Positions 27,873 through 36,683 of a stretch of 64,000 nucleotides of DNA are shown piece after piece (the stretch's first letter is position 1; each line of letters opens with the position of its first letter). The notes under the pieces were generated by a model, which was not told the DNA's origin, ran no database searches, and worked only from the letters and a program-made list of their open reading frames with translations. This DNA comes from Streptomyces spiroverticillatus (GTDB taxonomy: Bacteria; Actinomycetota; Actinomycetes; Streptomycetales; Streptomycetaceae). Location of the stretch: contig BMUX01000004.1 in the NCBI GenBank assembly GCA_014650415.1, forward strand, positions 186,001 to 250,000, in the 5' to 3' direction. Both the position numbers and the translations under genes were made by a program.

Positions 27873-30082
27873 TGATTGCCCCGCGTGCGGACACCACCGA
27901 GGTATCCGCCACCTCCGACCAACTCCCGGCCGAAAAGGCCCGGGTGGGCATATCGGGCACACCGGACAGCGGTGGAGTGAACCGGAACCGGCTCCCGCTC
28001 CTCCTGCCCGCCCTGACCCTGGCCCTGCTCCTCCTCGCCGCCCTCTCCCTCTGCATCGGCGCGGGCGAGGTCGGCGCCCTGGGCGTACTCGACTACGTAC
28101 TCGGCCACAACGGCGCCCGCACGGACGCCCGCCTGGCCCTCGTCGTCGGCGACCTGCGCCTGCCCCGCACCCTGACCGCGCTGCTCGTCGGTGCGGCGCT
28201 GGGCGTCGCGGGCTGTCTGCTCCAGGCCGTCACCCGCAATCCGCTGGCCGAGACCGGTCTGCTCGGGGTCAACGCGGGTGCGTCGTTCGGTGTGGTCACG
28301 GGGATCGCGCTGCTGGGGCTGGACTCCGGACACGCCTATCTGGTGTGCGCGTTCGCGGGCGCGGTGCTGGCCAGTGGTCTCGTCCTGCTCATCGCGGGCC
28401 GCAGGGGCGGCGGTTCACCGATGCGGCTGGTGCTCGCGGGGGCCGCGCTCGGCTCCACCTTCGGGGGCGCGACCAGCGTGATCGTCGTGAACTCGGCGGA
28501 GGCGTACGACCGGTTCCGCAACTGGGTGCTGGGCTCGCTCGCGGGCGTCGAGGGCTTCGGCGAACTGGGCCGCCTCTCCCCCGTCCTGCTGACCGGTTTC
28601 CTGGTCGCCCTGCTCGTCGCCCGCCCGCTCTCCGCGCTGGCTTTGGGCGACGACATGGCGCGCGGTCTCGGCCACCGGCCGCCGGTGATCCGTACCGTCG
28701 TGGCGGTCGGCGTGACGCTCCTCACCGCGTCGGCCGTCGCTCTGGCCGGGCCCATCTCTTTCCTCGGACTGCTCGCGGGCTTCGTCGCCCGCTCGCTCGC
28801 CGGGAACCGGCTGCCCGCGCGGCTTCTGTGCGCGGGGCTGATCGGCGCGGGCGTGCTGACGGCGGCGGACGTGGCGGCGCGCGTGGTGGCCCGCCCGTTC
28901 GAGGCCCCGGTGTCGGTGATCGTGGCGCTGATCGGCGCGCCGGTCCTGATCGCGCTCGTACGGTCGAGGAAGTTCGCGGCGACCGGCCTGGCCGATCCGG
29001 CGACGGAGGAGCCCAAGCCCGTCAAGGCCGCCCGCACCCGGACCTTCTGGGGCGGCGAAACGCTTCTGCGCAGGGGCCCGGTCTCCCTCCTGGTCGTCCG
29101 GCGCGCACTGTTCGCCGTCCTCGTCCTGGCGGGTCTGCTGCTCGTCGCCGTCGTGCTGTCGGCGCAGGCCGGACAGAGTGACATGGGGGTGGTCCGCACC
29201 TTCCGCGCGATCTTCGGCGAGGGCGACCGCTTCGACGTCCTGGCCGTCCAGAAGTTCCGGCTGAGCCGCATCGTCGCCGGACTCGCGGCGGGCGCGGCCC
29301 TCGGTCTCGCGGGCTGCCTCACCCAGACCCTGGCCCGCAACCGCCTCGCCACCCCCGAACTGCTCGGCGTCAACGACGGCGCGACCGCCGCCGTGCTGAT
29401 CGCGGTGAGCTTCAGCGCCGCCGGGACCTTCGGGGCCTGGTGGGCGGGCCCGCTCGGGGCGCTGGTCGCGGTGGTCGTCGTGACGACGGTCGCGGGCGGC
29501 CTCGGCCAACGCGGCTACCGGGTCCTCGTGGTCGGCCTCGCCATGTCGGCGCTCGCCTCCGCCGTCACCCAGGTGGTGCTGGCCCGCCGCTCGCTCGGTT
29601 CGGCGAGTTCGCTGTACGTCTGGACGCAAGGCAGCCTCAACGGGCGCGGTTACGAGGTGGCGCTCCCGGTGCTGCTGGGGCTGCTGGCCCTGGTGCCGCT
29701 CGCCCTCGCGGTGGCCCGGCACCTGGACGTGCTGCGGTTCGACGACACCACCGCCTCCTCGCTGGGCGCGGCACCGGCCCGGGTGCGGGCGGTGTGCATG
29801 CTGCTGGCGGTGGCACTGGCCGGGCTCGCGGTCGGCATCTGCGGCCCGGTCGGCTTCGTCGCGCTGGCGGCACCGGTGATCGCCTCCCGGCTGTCCGGCC
29901 CGCTGCGGGTGCCGCTGCTGGGTTCGATGCTGGTGGGGGCGGCGCTGGTGACGGTGGCGGACACGGTGGGACGCATCGCCTTCGAGGGGTCGGAGATCCC
30001 GGTGGGCGTGGTGACGACGGTGCTGGGCGGTCCGTTCCTGCTGTGGGTGCTGCTGGGCCGGTCGGCCGCGACGCGTGTGTGA
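27872..30082 (+). CDS. Fused iron-siderophore ABC transporter permease (two FecCD modules)
   Basis: The 736-residue membrane protein holds two complete FecCD permease modules in one chain, at about 40-345 and 400-735, like FhuB. Each has the 'LRLPRTLTALLVGAALGVAG' / 'FRLSRIVAGLAAGAALGLAG' block, 'NPLAETGLLGVNAGASFGV' / 'NRLATPELLGVNDGATAAV', and the late 'GPISFLGLLAGFVARSLAG' / 'GPVGFVALAAPVIASRLSG' coupling region. The start is unsure: ATG 27872 touches the iron box, and GTG 27944 has AAAAGG five bases before it. The stop overlaps or abuts the esterase frame. No ATPase subunit is encoded nearby. Confidence 0.93.
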   Translation: MIAPRADTTEVSATSDQLPAEKARVGISGTPDSGGVNRNRLPLLLPALTLALLLLAALSLCIGAGEVGALGVLDYVLGHNGARTDARLALVVGDLRLPRTLTALLVGAALGVAGCLLQAVTRNPLAETGLLGVNAGASFGVVTGIALLGLDSGHAYLVCAFAGAVLASGLVLLIAGRRGGGSPMRLVLAGAALGSTFGGATSVIVVNSAEAYDRFRNWVLGSLAGVEGFGELGRLSPVLLTGFLVALLVARPLSALALGDDMARGLGHRPPVIRTVVAVGVTLLTASAVALAGPISFLGLLAGFVARSLAGNRLPARLLCAGLIGAGVLTAADVAARVVARPFEAPVSVIVALIGAPVLIALVRSRKFAATGLADPATEEPKPVKAARTRTFWGGETLLRRGPVSLLVVRRALFAVLVLAGLLLVAVVLSAQAGQSDMGVVRTFRAIFGEGDRFDVLAVQKFRLSRIVAGLAAGAALGLAGCLTQTLARNRLATPELLGVNDGATAAVLIAVSFSAAGTFGAWWAGPLGALVAVVVVTTVAGGLGQRGYRVLVVGLAMSALASAVTQVVLARRSLGSASSLYVWTQGSLNGRGYEVALPVLLGLLALVPLALAVARHLDVLRFDDTTASSLGAAPARVRAVCMLLAVALAGLAVGICGPVGFVALAAPVIASRLSGPLRVPLLGSMLVGAALVTVADTVGRIAFEGSEIPVGVVTTVLGGPFLLWVLLGRSAATRV

Positions 30083-30125
30083 TCCCGTACGCGAGCTCGG
30101 TGATCCCGTGCTCGAACTTGTTGAC

Positions 30126-31349
30126 ATGAAAGGCCACCCGGTGCTGCTCAGCCCTCTTCTGCGCGCCCTGTCCGACGACGTACGCGCCCAGAAGCCCGGT
30201 GCGGAACGGGACTTCTGGACGTACGCGCAATCCGTCGGGACCCCGCTCGTGGAGCCGGACCCCGACCCCTCGTACCGCCTGGTCACCTTCGTCCTGCGGG
30301 ACGACGTCCGGCGACCGGCGACCGACGTCCTGGCGCTGCTGCACACGGTGACCGACCGGGACCGGCACGCCGGGAACCTGCTGCCCCACCTGATGGACCG
30401 CATCCCGGGAACGGACGTGTGGGCGATCACGCACCGGCTGCGTGCGGACCTCCGGGCGTCGTACCAGTTCGCGCCGGCGTACGGGTCGCGGGAGGAGACG
30501 GTACGGACGGACCGCCGGTCCTGGATCGCCGTACTGGACCGGGCGGTGCCCGATCCCCTCAACCGGACGCTGCCGCTCCCCTCGGGCAGCGCCCGCAACC
30601 CGGCCTCCGTCCTGTCCCTCCCCGACGCACCCCCGCAGCCGTGGGTGCGGCACCGGGAGGCGGTGGCGCGGGGCGAACTGCGGGAGGAGGTGGTGGACGG
30701 CCGCCGGGTGACGGTCCACCTCCCCCCGTCGCCCCCGCAGGCGGTGGCGGTCCTCCTGGACGGCGAGATGTGGGCCCCGGTCCTGAACTTCGCCGACTCC
30801 CTCGACAATCTCCACGCGGAGAACCGACTCCCGCCCACCGCAACCCTGTTCGTCGACACGATGGGCAACCGGATGCAGGACCTGGCCTGTCACGCCCCCT
30901 TCGTGGACTGGCTGGCGGACACGCTCCTCCCCTGGGCGACGGAACGCTTCGGCACCCCCGCCGACCCGGCCCGCACGGTGCTCGCGGGCCAGAGCATGGG
31001 CGGTCTGACGGCAACGTACGCGGGGCTGGTGCGGCCGGACCGGTTCGGGCGGATCCTGGCGCAGTCGGGCTCCTTCTGGTGGCCGGACGGGGACGCGGCC
31101 CGGGGCGCCGAGTGGCTGACGGCAGAATTCGCCCGGGCGGACCCCAGCCCCGGAGTCCGCTTCCGCCTGGAGGCCGGCACTCAGGAGTGGATGCTCCTGG
31201 AGGAGAACCGCCGCATGCGCGACGTCCTGCGCACCGGCGGCCACGACCTCTCCTACACCGAATTCACCGGCGGCCACGACTACGCGTGCTGGCGGGGCGG
31301 CCTGGCCGACGGGCTCGTGCAGCTCCTGGCCCGACCCCGTATTCAGTGA
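30126..31349 (+). CDS. Enterochelin esterase-like siderophore hydrolase (Fes family)
   Basis: The protein has 407 residues. The N-terminal domain (about 1-160) is the Fes N-terminal fold ('SYRLVTFVLRDDV'), followed by an alpha/beta hydrolase domain. The nucleophile is S290 in A-G-Q-S-M-G-G, and the catalytic His is H384 in G-G-H-D-Y-A-C-W, both hallmarks of Fes. It would hydrolyse imported ferric tricatechol trilactone siderophores to release iron, in the cytoplasm. No ribosome-binding site decides the start: ATG 30126 is the first Met, while GTG 30075 would overlap the permease stop by eight bases. It is in the iron-regulated unit with the permease. Confidence 0.88.
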   Translation: MKGHPVLLSPLLRALSDDVRAQKPGAERDFWTYAQSVGTPLVEPDPDPSYRLVTFVLRDDVRRPATDVLALLHTVTDRDRHAGNLLPHLMDRIPGTDVWAITHRLRADLRASYQFAPAYGSREETVRTDRRSWIAVLDRAVPDPLNRTLPLPSGSARNPASVLSLPDAPPQPWVRHREAVARGELREEVVDGRRVTVHLPPSPPQAVAVLLDGEMWAPVLNFADSLDNLHAENRLPPTATLFVDTMGNRMQDLACHAPFVDWLADTLLPWATERFGTPADPARTVLAGQSMGGLTATYAGLVRPDRFGRILAQSGSFWWPDGDAARGAEWLTAEFARADPSPGVRFRLEAGTQEWMLLEENRRMRDVLRTGGHDLSYTEFTGGHDYACWRGGLADGLVQLLARPRIQ

Positions 31350-31454
31350 CCCCGCATTTGCTGTTCCCGCAAGAACCTTTGCCGCAGGTGCAGGGTCGGA
31401 CGGACGCTGTCGTCACGGAGCAACGACCCCACTTCGCCGGAGGTAGGCACACTC

Positions 31455-32099
31455 ATGACGACTGTCGACGACACGCTGGACCCGACCGACTCGACGGAAT
31501 ACTGGGACGGCCGGTACGCGGAGAACGACCGCTTCTGGAGCGGCAACCCGAATGTCGTCCTGGTCCGGGAAGCCGCCGGACTCACCCCGGGCCGGGCCCT
31601 GGACCTGGGCTGCGGCGAGGGCGCGGACGCCGTGTGGCTGGCGGGGCGGGGCTGGACGGTGACGGCCACGGACATCTCCCGGGTGGCCCTGGACCGGGCG
31701 GCGCAGCACGCCGCGGAAGCGGGTGTGGCCGACCGGATCGACTGGCAGCGCCACGAACTCGGCAAGACCTTCCCCGAGGGTGAATTCGACCTGGTCTCCA
31801 GCCAGTTCCTGCATTCGCCGACGGAGCTGCCCCGCGAGGAGATCCTCCGCCGGGCGGCCTCGGCGGTGGCCCCCGGCGGCCTCCTGCTCATCGAGGGCCA
31901 CTCGGGCTGGCCGTCCTGGCAGCCGAACCCGCACCCGGAGGTGCACCTGCCGTCGCCGCAGGAGGTGGTGGAGTCGCTGCGCCTGGAGGAGGGTGCCTGG
32001 GAGGTCCTGATCTGCGCGGAGCACGACCGCAAGCAGCTGACCCCGGAGGGCGTGGAGGCGACCCGCACGGACTCGACGGTCCTGATCCGCCGCCGCTGA
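31455..32099 (+). CDS. Class I SAM-dependent methyltransferase
   Basis: The protein has 214 residues. Motif I is A-L-D-L-G-C-G-E-G at about 47-55, followed by 'VTATDIS' (acidic ribose-binding residue) and 'FDLVSSQFLHS'. The N-terminal 'EYWDGRYAENDRFWSGNPN' is typical of the small-molecule methyltransferases related to TehB and thiopurine methyltransferase. Substrate unknown. It has its own GGAGG site about 13 bases before the ATG and is followed by a strong bidirectional terminator. Confidence 0.9.
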   Translation: MTTVDDTLDPTDSTEYWDGRYAENDRFWSGNPNVVLVREAAGLTPGRALDLGCGEGADAVWLAGRGWTVTATDISRVALDRAAQHAAEAGVADRIDWQRHELGKTFPEGEFDLVSSQFLHSPTELPREEILRRAASAVAPGGLLLIEGHSGWPSWQPNPHPEVHLPSPQEVVESLRLEEGAWEVLICAEHDRKQLTPEGVEATRTDSTVLIRRR

Positions 32100-32104
32100 C
32101 GGGC

Positions 32105-32141
32105 GGGGGTGGGGCGGCCTCAAGGAAGCCGCCCCACCCCC
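32105..32141. terminator. Bidirectional terminator between convergent genes
   Basis: A 14-bp perfect stem, GGGGGTGGGGCGGC paired with GCCGCCCCACCCCC, surrounds a nine-base loop. It lies between the stop of the methyltransferase and the stop of the siderophore-binding lipoprotein and can serve both. Confidence 0.8.
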
Positions 32142-32157
32142 CCATGGGTTCCAGGGA

Positions 32158-33156
32158 CTACTTCGTGAGGGCCTTCGTGATGTCCTCCCGGACCACCTGC
32201 GCGGCCAACGGCCCGCCCCGCGTCGACCACACCGACCCGTTGACGCCGACCACATGCCCGGCCTTCACCGCGCCCAACTCCTTGTAGGCGGGTTTCGCCT
32301 GAACATCCATCAGGGCCTTCTCCCCGTCCGACGTCAGCGTCGACAGGAACAGCCACCGACCGTCGATCTCGGAGATCTTCTCCAGGCTCAGCGCGGGCGT
32401 GTGCGCGTTGCCCTCCTTGTCCTGCACCTTGGGCCGCTTCAGCCCCATGTCCAGTGCGACCCCACTGGCGAACTGCTTGCGCTCCATCCAGCTCGGCCCC
32501 TCGGGGTTCCAGCGCACGATGGAGACCTCGGCACCCTTGTTCTTCCCGAGCTTCTCGCCCGCGGCCTTGGCCCCGGCCTCGTACTCCCCGATGACCTTGT
32601 TGGCGTCCGCCAGCTTGTTGACCGCGTTGCCGACGCCCCGCAGCGACAGCTTCCAGTCGTCGGTCGGGGCCATCGTCACCAGCGTCGCGGGGGTGATCTC
32701 CCGCAACTGCTTGAGCACTTGCTCGTCCTGCATGTCACCGGCGAGGATCAGGTCCGGCTTGGCCTGGATGACCTTGTCCATGACGGGCTGGAGCAGATTG
32801 CCGACCACGCTGATCCCCTGGACCTTGTCCTTGAGGTAGGCGGGCGGTTCGCTCAGGCCCTGCCCGTTCGTGATGCCCACCGGCTTGATGCCCAGCGCCA
32901 GTACGGCGTCGAGGTCCTCCTGCGTGAGGGTGACGATCCGCTTCGGCTGCGCCGGTACCTGGACCGCCCTGCCGGTCGCGTCCTTGACGGTACGGAAGTC
33001 GGTCCCGCCCGCGGCGGGCTTCCCCGCGTCGCCGGACTTCGCGTCGTCCGCCCCGCATCCGGTGACCAGCAGGGCGGCCGCGGTGAGGGCCGCGAAGGCT
33101 CCCGTCGCGCGTCGGGCGACGGGCGCGGTCGCGCGGGAACGGACGGACACGGTCAT
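32158..33156 (-). CDS. Iron-siderophore ABC transporter substrate-binding lipoprotein
   Basis: The protein has 332 residues with a lipoprotein signal and lipobox VTGC near residue 33. The mature part is a FecB/FepB-type (TroA-like) fold: 'RAVQVPAQPKRIVTLTQEDLDAVLALGIKPVG' (in part), 'KPDLILAGDMQDE', 'GHVVGVNGSVWSTRGGPLAA'. The ATG at 33156 has GGAG six bases upstream, better than the ATG at 33189. An iron box lies about 36 bases upstream. It should bind a ferric siderophore and work with the fused permease at 27872-30082, from which it is separated by the methyltransferase and terminator. Confidence 0.92.
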   Translation of the reverse strand: MTVSVRSRATAPVARRATGAFAALTAAALLVTGCGADDAKSGDAGKPAAGGTDFRTVKDATGRAVQVPAQPKRIVTLTQEDLDAVLALGIKPVGITNGQGLSEPPAYLKDKVQGISVVGNLLQPVMDKVIQAKPDLILAGDMQDEQVLKQLREITPATLVTMAPTDDWKLSLRGVGNAVNKLADANKVIGEYEAGAKAAGEKLGKNKGAEVSIVRWNPEGPSWMERKQFASGVALDMGLKRPKVQDKEGNAHTPALSLEKISEIDGRWLFLSTLTSDGEKALMDVQAKPAYKELGAVKAGHVVGVNGSVWSTRGGPLAAQVVREDITKALTK

Positions 33157-33191
33157 GGAGGACTCCGGGCTCGACTCAAGGAAGATCACGA

Positions 33192-33210
33192 TAAGGCAAG
33201 GCTTACCTTA
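33192..33210. promoter_or_regulatory. Third iron box, for the siderophore-binding lipoprotein
   Basis: TAAGGCAAGGCTTACCTTA matches the 19-bp iron-box palindrome with a few departures in the first half. It is on the promoter side of the minus-strand binding-protein gene, placing this gene under the same iron control as the dhb and permease genes. Confidence 0.8.
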
Positions 33211-33282
33211 CCCAACGTCAACCCGCTGCCCGCCTCCGATCCGAAAACCCGTACGCCCTCCCCGATGAGCAAAGCTGACCCC

Positions 33283-33927
33283 ATGGAACTGCTGCCGCAC
33301 GGACACACCAACCACACCACCCATCACGCCGGTGTCGTCACCAAGACCTACAAGGGCCGGGACGCCCAGCGCCGGATGGAGCGGGAGGCCGCCGCGCTGT
33401 GCGGTCTGGAGACCCTCGGGGCGGTCCTGCCGGTGCCTCAGCTGATCGGCTGCACCGGGGAGAGCCTCAGCATGACGTTCCTGGAGGGCGTCCACGGCCA
33501 GGACCTGATCGAGGCGGGCTGGGCCGAGTCCGTGCTCCAGACCTGCGGCGACGCGTTGCGCGCGGTGCACTCGGTGGACGCCGTCGAGGTGTTCCCCCGG
33601 GCGCGGCCCGGCGCGGTGCTGGTGCACGGGGACTTCGGGCCGAACAACATGCTGCTCTCCGACGACGGCTCCCACCTCTTTGGACTCCTCGACTGGGAGT
33701 GGGCGCACGCGGGCGACCCGGTGGAGGACCTGGCCTGGTGCGAGTGGATCGTCCGCACCCATCACCCGCAGTGGGTACCCGCGTTGGAGGGATTCTTCGA
33801 CGCGTACGGCGAGCGTCCCGACTGGGAGGTGCGGCACCGGGCGATGACCGCCAGGTGCCGCGAACTCGTCGACTTCCAGCCGCACCGGGTGGGCCTGCTC
33901 ATCGACACCGAGAACTGGACGGAGTGA
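33283..33927 (+). CDS. Aminoglycoside/choline phosphotransferase-like kinase
   Basis: The 214-residue protein has the APH fold: 'VVTKTYKGRDAQRRMEREAAAL' in the N-lobe (in part), the catalytic loop 'LVHGDFGPNNMLL' and the metal-binding 'GLLDWEWAHAGDPVEDLAW'. It is shorter than most aminoglycoside kinases. The substrate is unknown. ATG 33283 gives the family-like start MELLPHGHTN; ATG 33265 adds six residues. No strong ribosome-binding site supports either. Confidence 0.82.
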   Translation: MELLPHGHTNHTTHHAGVVTKTYKGRDAQRRMEREAAALCGLETLGAVLPVPQLIGCTGESLSMTFLEGVHGQDLIEAGWAESVLQTCGDALRAVHSVDAVEVFPRARPGAVLVHGDFGPNNMLLSDDGSHLFGLLDWEWAHAGDPVEDLAWCEWIVRTHHPQWVPALEGFFDAYGERPDWEVRHRAMTARCRELVDFQPHRVGLLIDTENWTE

Positions 33928-33953
33928 CTCCGCCCCTTCTCCGTCTACGGTCG

Positions 33954-34949
33954 TCAACCTCCCAGTGCCGCAAGCACCTTCGCCTCGACGTCCGGGTCGA
34001 GCCCGACCACGGGCCGGTCGGGACGCTGCGGGGCCACCCCGCCGAGCGTGCCGAGCCACGCCCAGGTGTCGGCGACGGTCTCCGCGACCGGCCGGCACCG
34101 CAGCCCGGCGGCGACCGCCCGGGAGACGTCGGCGCGGTGGATCGCGTCGTGGTCCTCGCCCGGCGGCACCCACACCGGCAGGTCCGTCCACGGCGTGACG
34201 CCATGGGCGAGGATCAACTCCGGCTCCGCCCACCGCAGTTCCACCCCCTCCGCACCCGTCGCCCGTACGCAGGCCTCCAGCAGCTCCCCCATCGTGGTGT
34301 GCCCCTCGGGCGACACCAGCTGGTACGGCCCGGACAGCCCCCGCTCGGCCGCGTCGAGCATCCACACCGCCATGTCCCGCGCGTCCACGTACTGGAGAGG
34401 CAGGTCGTGGGGGCCGGGGGCCAGCACCGGGCCGCCCCGGGCGATGCGGTTCAGCCACCACGGCAGGCGGCCGATGTTCTCGCCGGGGCCCAGGATCAGC
34501 CCGGCCCGCACCAGCAGGCTGCGCTCGTCGCCGAACGCCTCGACGGCGGCCAGTTCCCCGCCTCGCTTGACGTGCGCGTACCCCTCGTCGCCGGGCTCGA
34601 CCAGCGCCCCGTCCTCGCCCTGGTGCGGCGGAACGGGGTCGGCGTACACGGAGCGGGAGGACACGTACACGTACCGGCCCGCGTGCCCGGCGAGCAGTTG
34701 TGCCGCCTCGCGGACCGCGGAGGGCGCCCCCGACCACGTATCGAGGACGACGTCCCACGAAGCCCCGCCGCGCACGGCGTCGGCAAGCGCGGCGAGCCCG
34801 CCGAGCCGGTCGCCGTGCAGGGCGGTGACGCCGGGCGGCGGGGCGTGGGTCCCCCGGTGGAAGACGGAGACGTCCCAACCCCGGTCGAGGGCTTCCTCAG
34901 TGACGGCACGTCCGACGAATTCGGTGCCGCCGAGTATCAGTAGCTTCAT
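33954..34949 (-). CDS. NAD-dependent epimerase/reductase (extended SDR)
   Basis: The 331-residue protein starts MKLLILGGTEFVGRAV, the Rossmann Gly motif of extended/atypical SDR proteins. It includes 'YVYVSSRSVYAD' and 'AHVKRGGELAAVEAFG', where the usual Y-x3-K has become H-V-K, and 'QYVDARDMAVWML'. These are features of the actinobacterial NAD-dependent epimerase/dehydratase family related to chloroplast stem-loop RNA-binding proteins. The missing active-site Tyr means catalysis is doubtful. Upstream lies the hexanucleotide repeat. Confidence 0.85.
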   Translation of the reverse strand: MKLLILGGTEFVGRAVTEEALDRGWDVSVFHRGTHAPPPGVTALHGDRLGGLAALADAVRGGASWDVVLDTWSGAPSAVREAAQLLAGHAGRYVYVSSRSVYADPVPPHQGEDGALVEPGDEGYAHVKRGGELAAVEAFGDERSLLVRAGLILGPGENIGRLPWWLNRIARGGPVLAPGPHDLPLQYVDARDMAVWMLDAAERGLSGPYQLVSPEGHTTMGELLEACVRATGAEGVELRWAEPELILAHGVTPWTDLPVWVPPGEDHDAIHRADVSRAVAAGLRCRPVAETVADTWAWLGTLGGVAPQRPDRPVVGLDPDVEAKVLAALGG

Positions 34950-35036
34950 GCGGCCGATGATGCCCCGCCCGCGGCGACGGGACCCCGTACGGGCCCTGCG
35001 CCCACAGCGGAACGGGAGTTCCCGAATCCGCGACCG

Positions 35037-35322
35037 AATCGGGGACGGGGTCCGGGACCGAGGCGGGGTCCGGGTCCGCGGCGGGATCCGGGACCGAGGC
35101 AGGGTCCGGGTCCGGGACGGGGTCCGAGGCGGGGTCCGAGGCGGGATCCGGGTCCGAGGCAGGGTCCGGGTCCGGGACGGGGTCCGGGTCCGGGACGGGA
35201 TCCGGGTCCGGGGCGGGATCCGGGTCCGAGGCAGGGTCCGGGTCCGGGACGGCGTCCGGGTCCGGGACGGGGTCCGAGGCGGGGTCCGGGAGCGGCACCG
35301 GGTCCGGGACGGGCGCCCAAGC
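35037..35322. repeat. Hexanucleotide GGGTCC-type minisatellite
   Basis: About 46 consecutive six-base units occur, mostly CGGGTC, CGGGAC, GGGGTC, CGAGGC and GGGATC, with the frame never broken. Longer blocks recur: AGGGTCCGGGTCCGGGACGG begins at 35101, 35161 and 35233, spacings of 60 and 72. The interval 34950-35440 between the epimerase and the VOC gene contains no supported gene. All reading frames stay open here only because the unit has no stop; the minus strand would read as Asp-Pro repeats. Confidence 0.92.
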
Positions 35323-35440
35323 CGCCCCGAGACGGCTGCGGAACCGGCCCCCAGGCGCACCCGGGGCCGGCCCGAAGCACGCCCCGGGTGCGTCCGAATT
35401 CTTCAAGATCCGGGTCCGGCGGCCGGGATACGTTTCCCCC

Positions 35441-35836
35441 ATGACTCCGCGATTCGATTCCATCAGCCTCGTCACGGCCGACCTGGCCGCCTCCCTCGCC
35501 TTCTACCGTCTCCTCGGCGTCCCGGTGCCCGACGACGCCGCCTCCCTGCCGCACGTGGAGGCCCCGCTGCCCGGCGGTCTGCGCCTCCTGTGGGACACCG
35601 AGGACGTGATGCGTTCCATCGACCCCGACTGGAAGAAGCCCGAGGGCGGCGACCGGATCGGTCTCGCGTTCCGCTGCGACGACGCCGCCGACGTCGACGC
35701 CACGTACGACGGCCTGGTCGCCGCCGGGTACACGGGCAGCATGAAGCCGTGGAACGCGGAGTGGGGCCAGCGTTACGCCGTCGTGCTCGACCCGGACGGA
35801 CTCGGGGTGTCGATCTTCGCCGACGACCTCGCATAA
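35441..35836 (+). CDS. VOC (glyoxalase/bleomycin-resistance fold) family protein
   Basis: This 131-residue protein has the two beta-alpha-beta-beta-beta units of the VOC fold: 'FDSISLVTADLAASLAFYRLLGVPV' (in part) and 'YAVVLDPDGLGVSIFAD'. The function cannot be told from sequence. The end overlaps the convergent AraC-type regulator by 64 bases, an arrangement that makes antisense effects likely. Confidence 0.88.
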   Translation: MTPRFDSISLVTADLAASLAFYRLLGVPVPDDAASLPHVEAPLPGGLRLLWDTEDVMRSIDPDWKKPEGGDRIGLAFRCDDAADVDATYDGLVAAGYTGSMKPWNAEWGQRYAVVLDPDGLGVSIFADDLA

Positions 35837-36555
35837 CGCGCTGCCATCAGCGCCGTATAGGCGCGCAGCGTCATCCCCGCCAACTCCCGCGCCTCACGGG
35901 CCAGATGGGCCTGGTCCGCGCACCCCGACCGGTACGCCGCCTCCGCGAACGGCGTTCCTTCCCGTACGAGTCCCAGCGCCCGCTGGAGCCGCAGCACCCG
36001 GGCGAGCGTCTTGGGCCCGTACCCGAAGGCGTCCAGCGAGCGGCGGTGCAACTGCCGGGCGCCGAGGCCGACGGCATCGGCGGCCGCACCGACGGTGGCC
36101 CCCGCTTCGAGCCCGGCGGCGACCGCCCTGATCACCGGGTCCCACGGCCCGGCGTCGGCGGCCCTGCGCAGGGCGAACTCCTCCAGCGCCAGGAGCGGGT
36201 CCGCCGCCTCGGCGATACGCCCGGACGCCTCCCGCGCCACACCCTTCGCCCACACCTCGTCGAGCGGAACCCGCAGGTCACGCAGGGCGTGCGCGGGTAC
36301 GCCGAGGAAGGCGGCCCCCGTCCCTGGCGCGAAGCGGATTCCGGCGAACCGGCCGCCGGGGCTGTCGGAGGTGCCGTGGGCGCGGGTGTCGGGCCCCGCG
36401 ACGATCAGCCGCCCGTCGAGCAGAACCAGGTCCATGCAGCCGTCGGGCAGCACCGGGTACGCCGCCGCGTCGGGTGCGGGGGCGGGGTCGGCTTCGCGCC
36501 GCCAGAGGACCGCGCCGTCCAGCAGGGACGGGCGCTCGCGGTAGGTGCCCGGCAT
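35773..36555 (-). CDS. AraC-family transcriptional regulator
   Basis: The 260-residue protein has an N-terminal sensing domain of the DUF6597 type ('YPVLPDGCMDLVLLDGRLIVAGPD', in part) and a C-terminal AraC helix-turn-helix pair (about 155-240; 'GLGARQLHRRSLDAFGYGPKTLARVLRLQRAL', in part). The C-terminus overlaps the VOC gene end by 64 bases, so the last 20 codons are antisense to it. It likely regulates its neighbour or itself. Confidence 0.88.
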   Translation of the reverse strand: MPGTYRERPSLLDGAVLWRREADPAPAPDAAAYPVLPDGCMDLVLLDGRLIVAGPDTRAHGTSDSPGGRFAGIRFAPGTGAAFLGVPAHALRDLRVPLDEVWAKGVAREASGRIAEAADPLLALEEFALRRAADAGPWDPVIRAVAAGLEAGATVGAAADAVGLGARQLHRRSLDAFGYGPKTLARVLRLQRALGLVREGTPFAEAAYRSGCADQAHLAREARELAGMTLRAYTALMAARYARSSAKIDTPSPSGSSTTA

Positions 36556-36683
36556 GCCTCCAGGCTACGTCGCACCCCTGTGCCCGGCCGCCCGTCGGGC
36601 CGATCCGCTGGCACTCGTACCCACCCTCGGGGAGAATGCGGTTCACCTGGTGCCGCACAACTCACGTGATCGCGGGGGACGTT

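Noticed and set aside
35037..35322. CRISPR-like array
   Set aside because: The units are contiguous six-base repeats without unique spacers and no cas genes are near.
34897..35475. Asp-Pro-repeat protein on the minus strand across the minisatellite
   Set aside because: It would overlap the starts of both the epimerase and the VOC gene, has no ribosome-binding site, and the frame is open only because the six-base unit has no stop.
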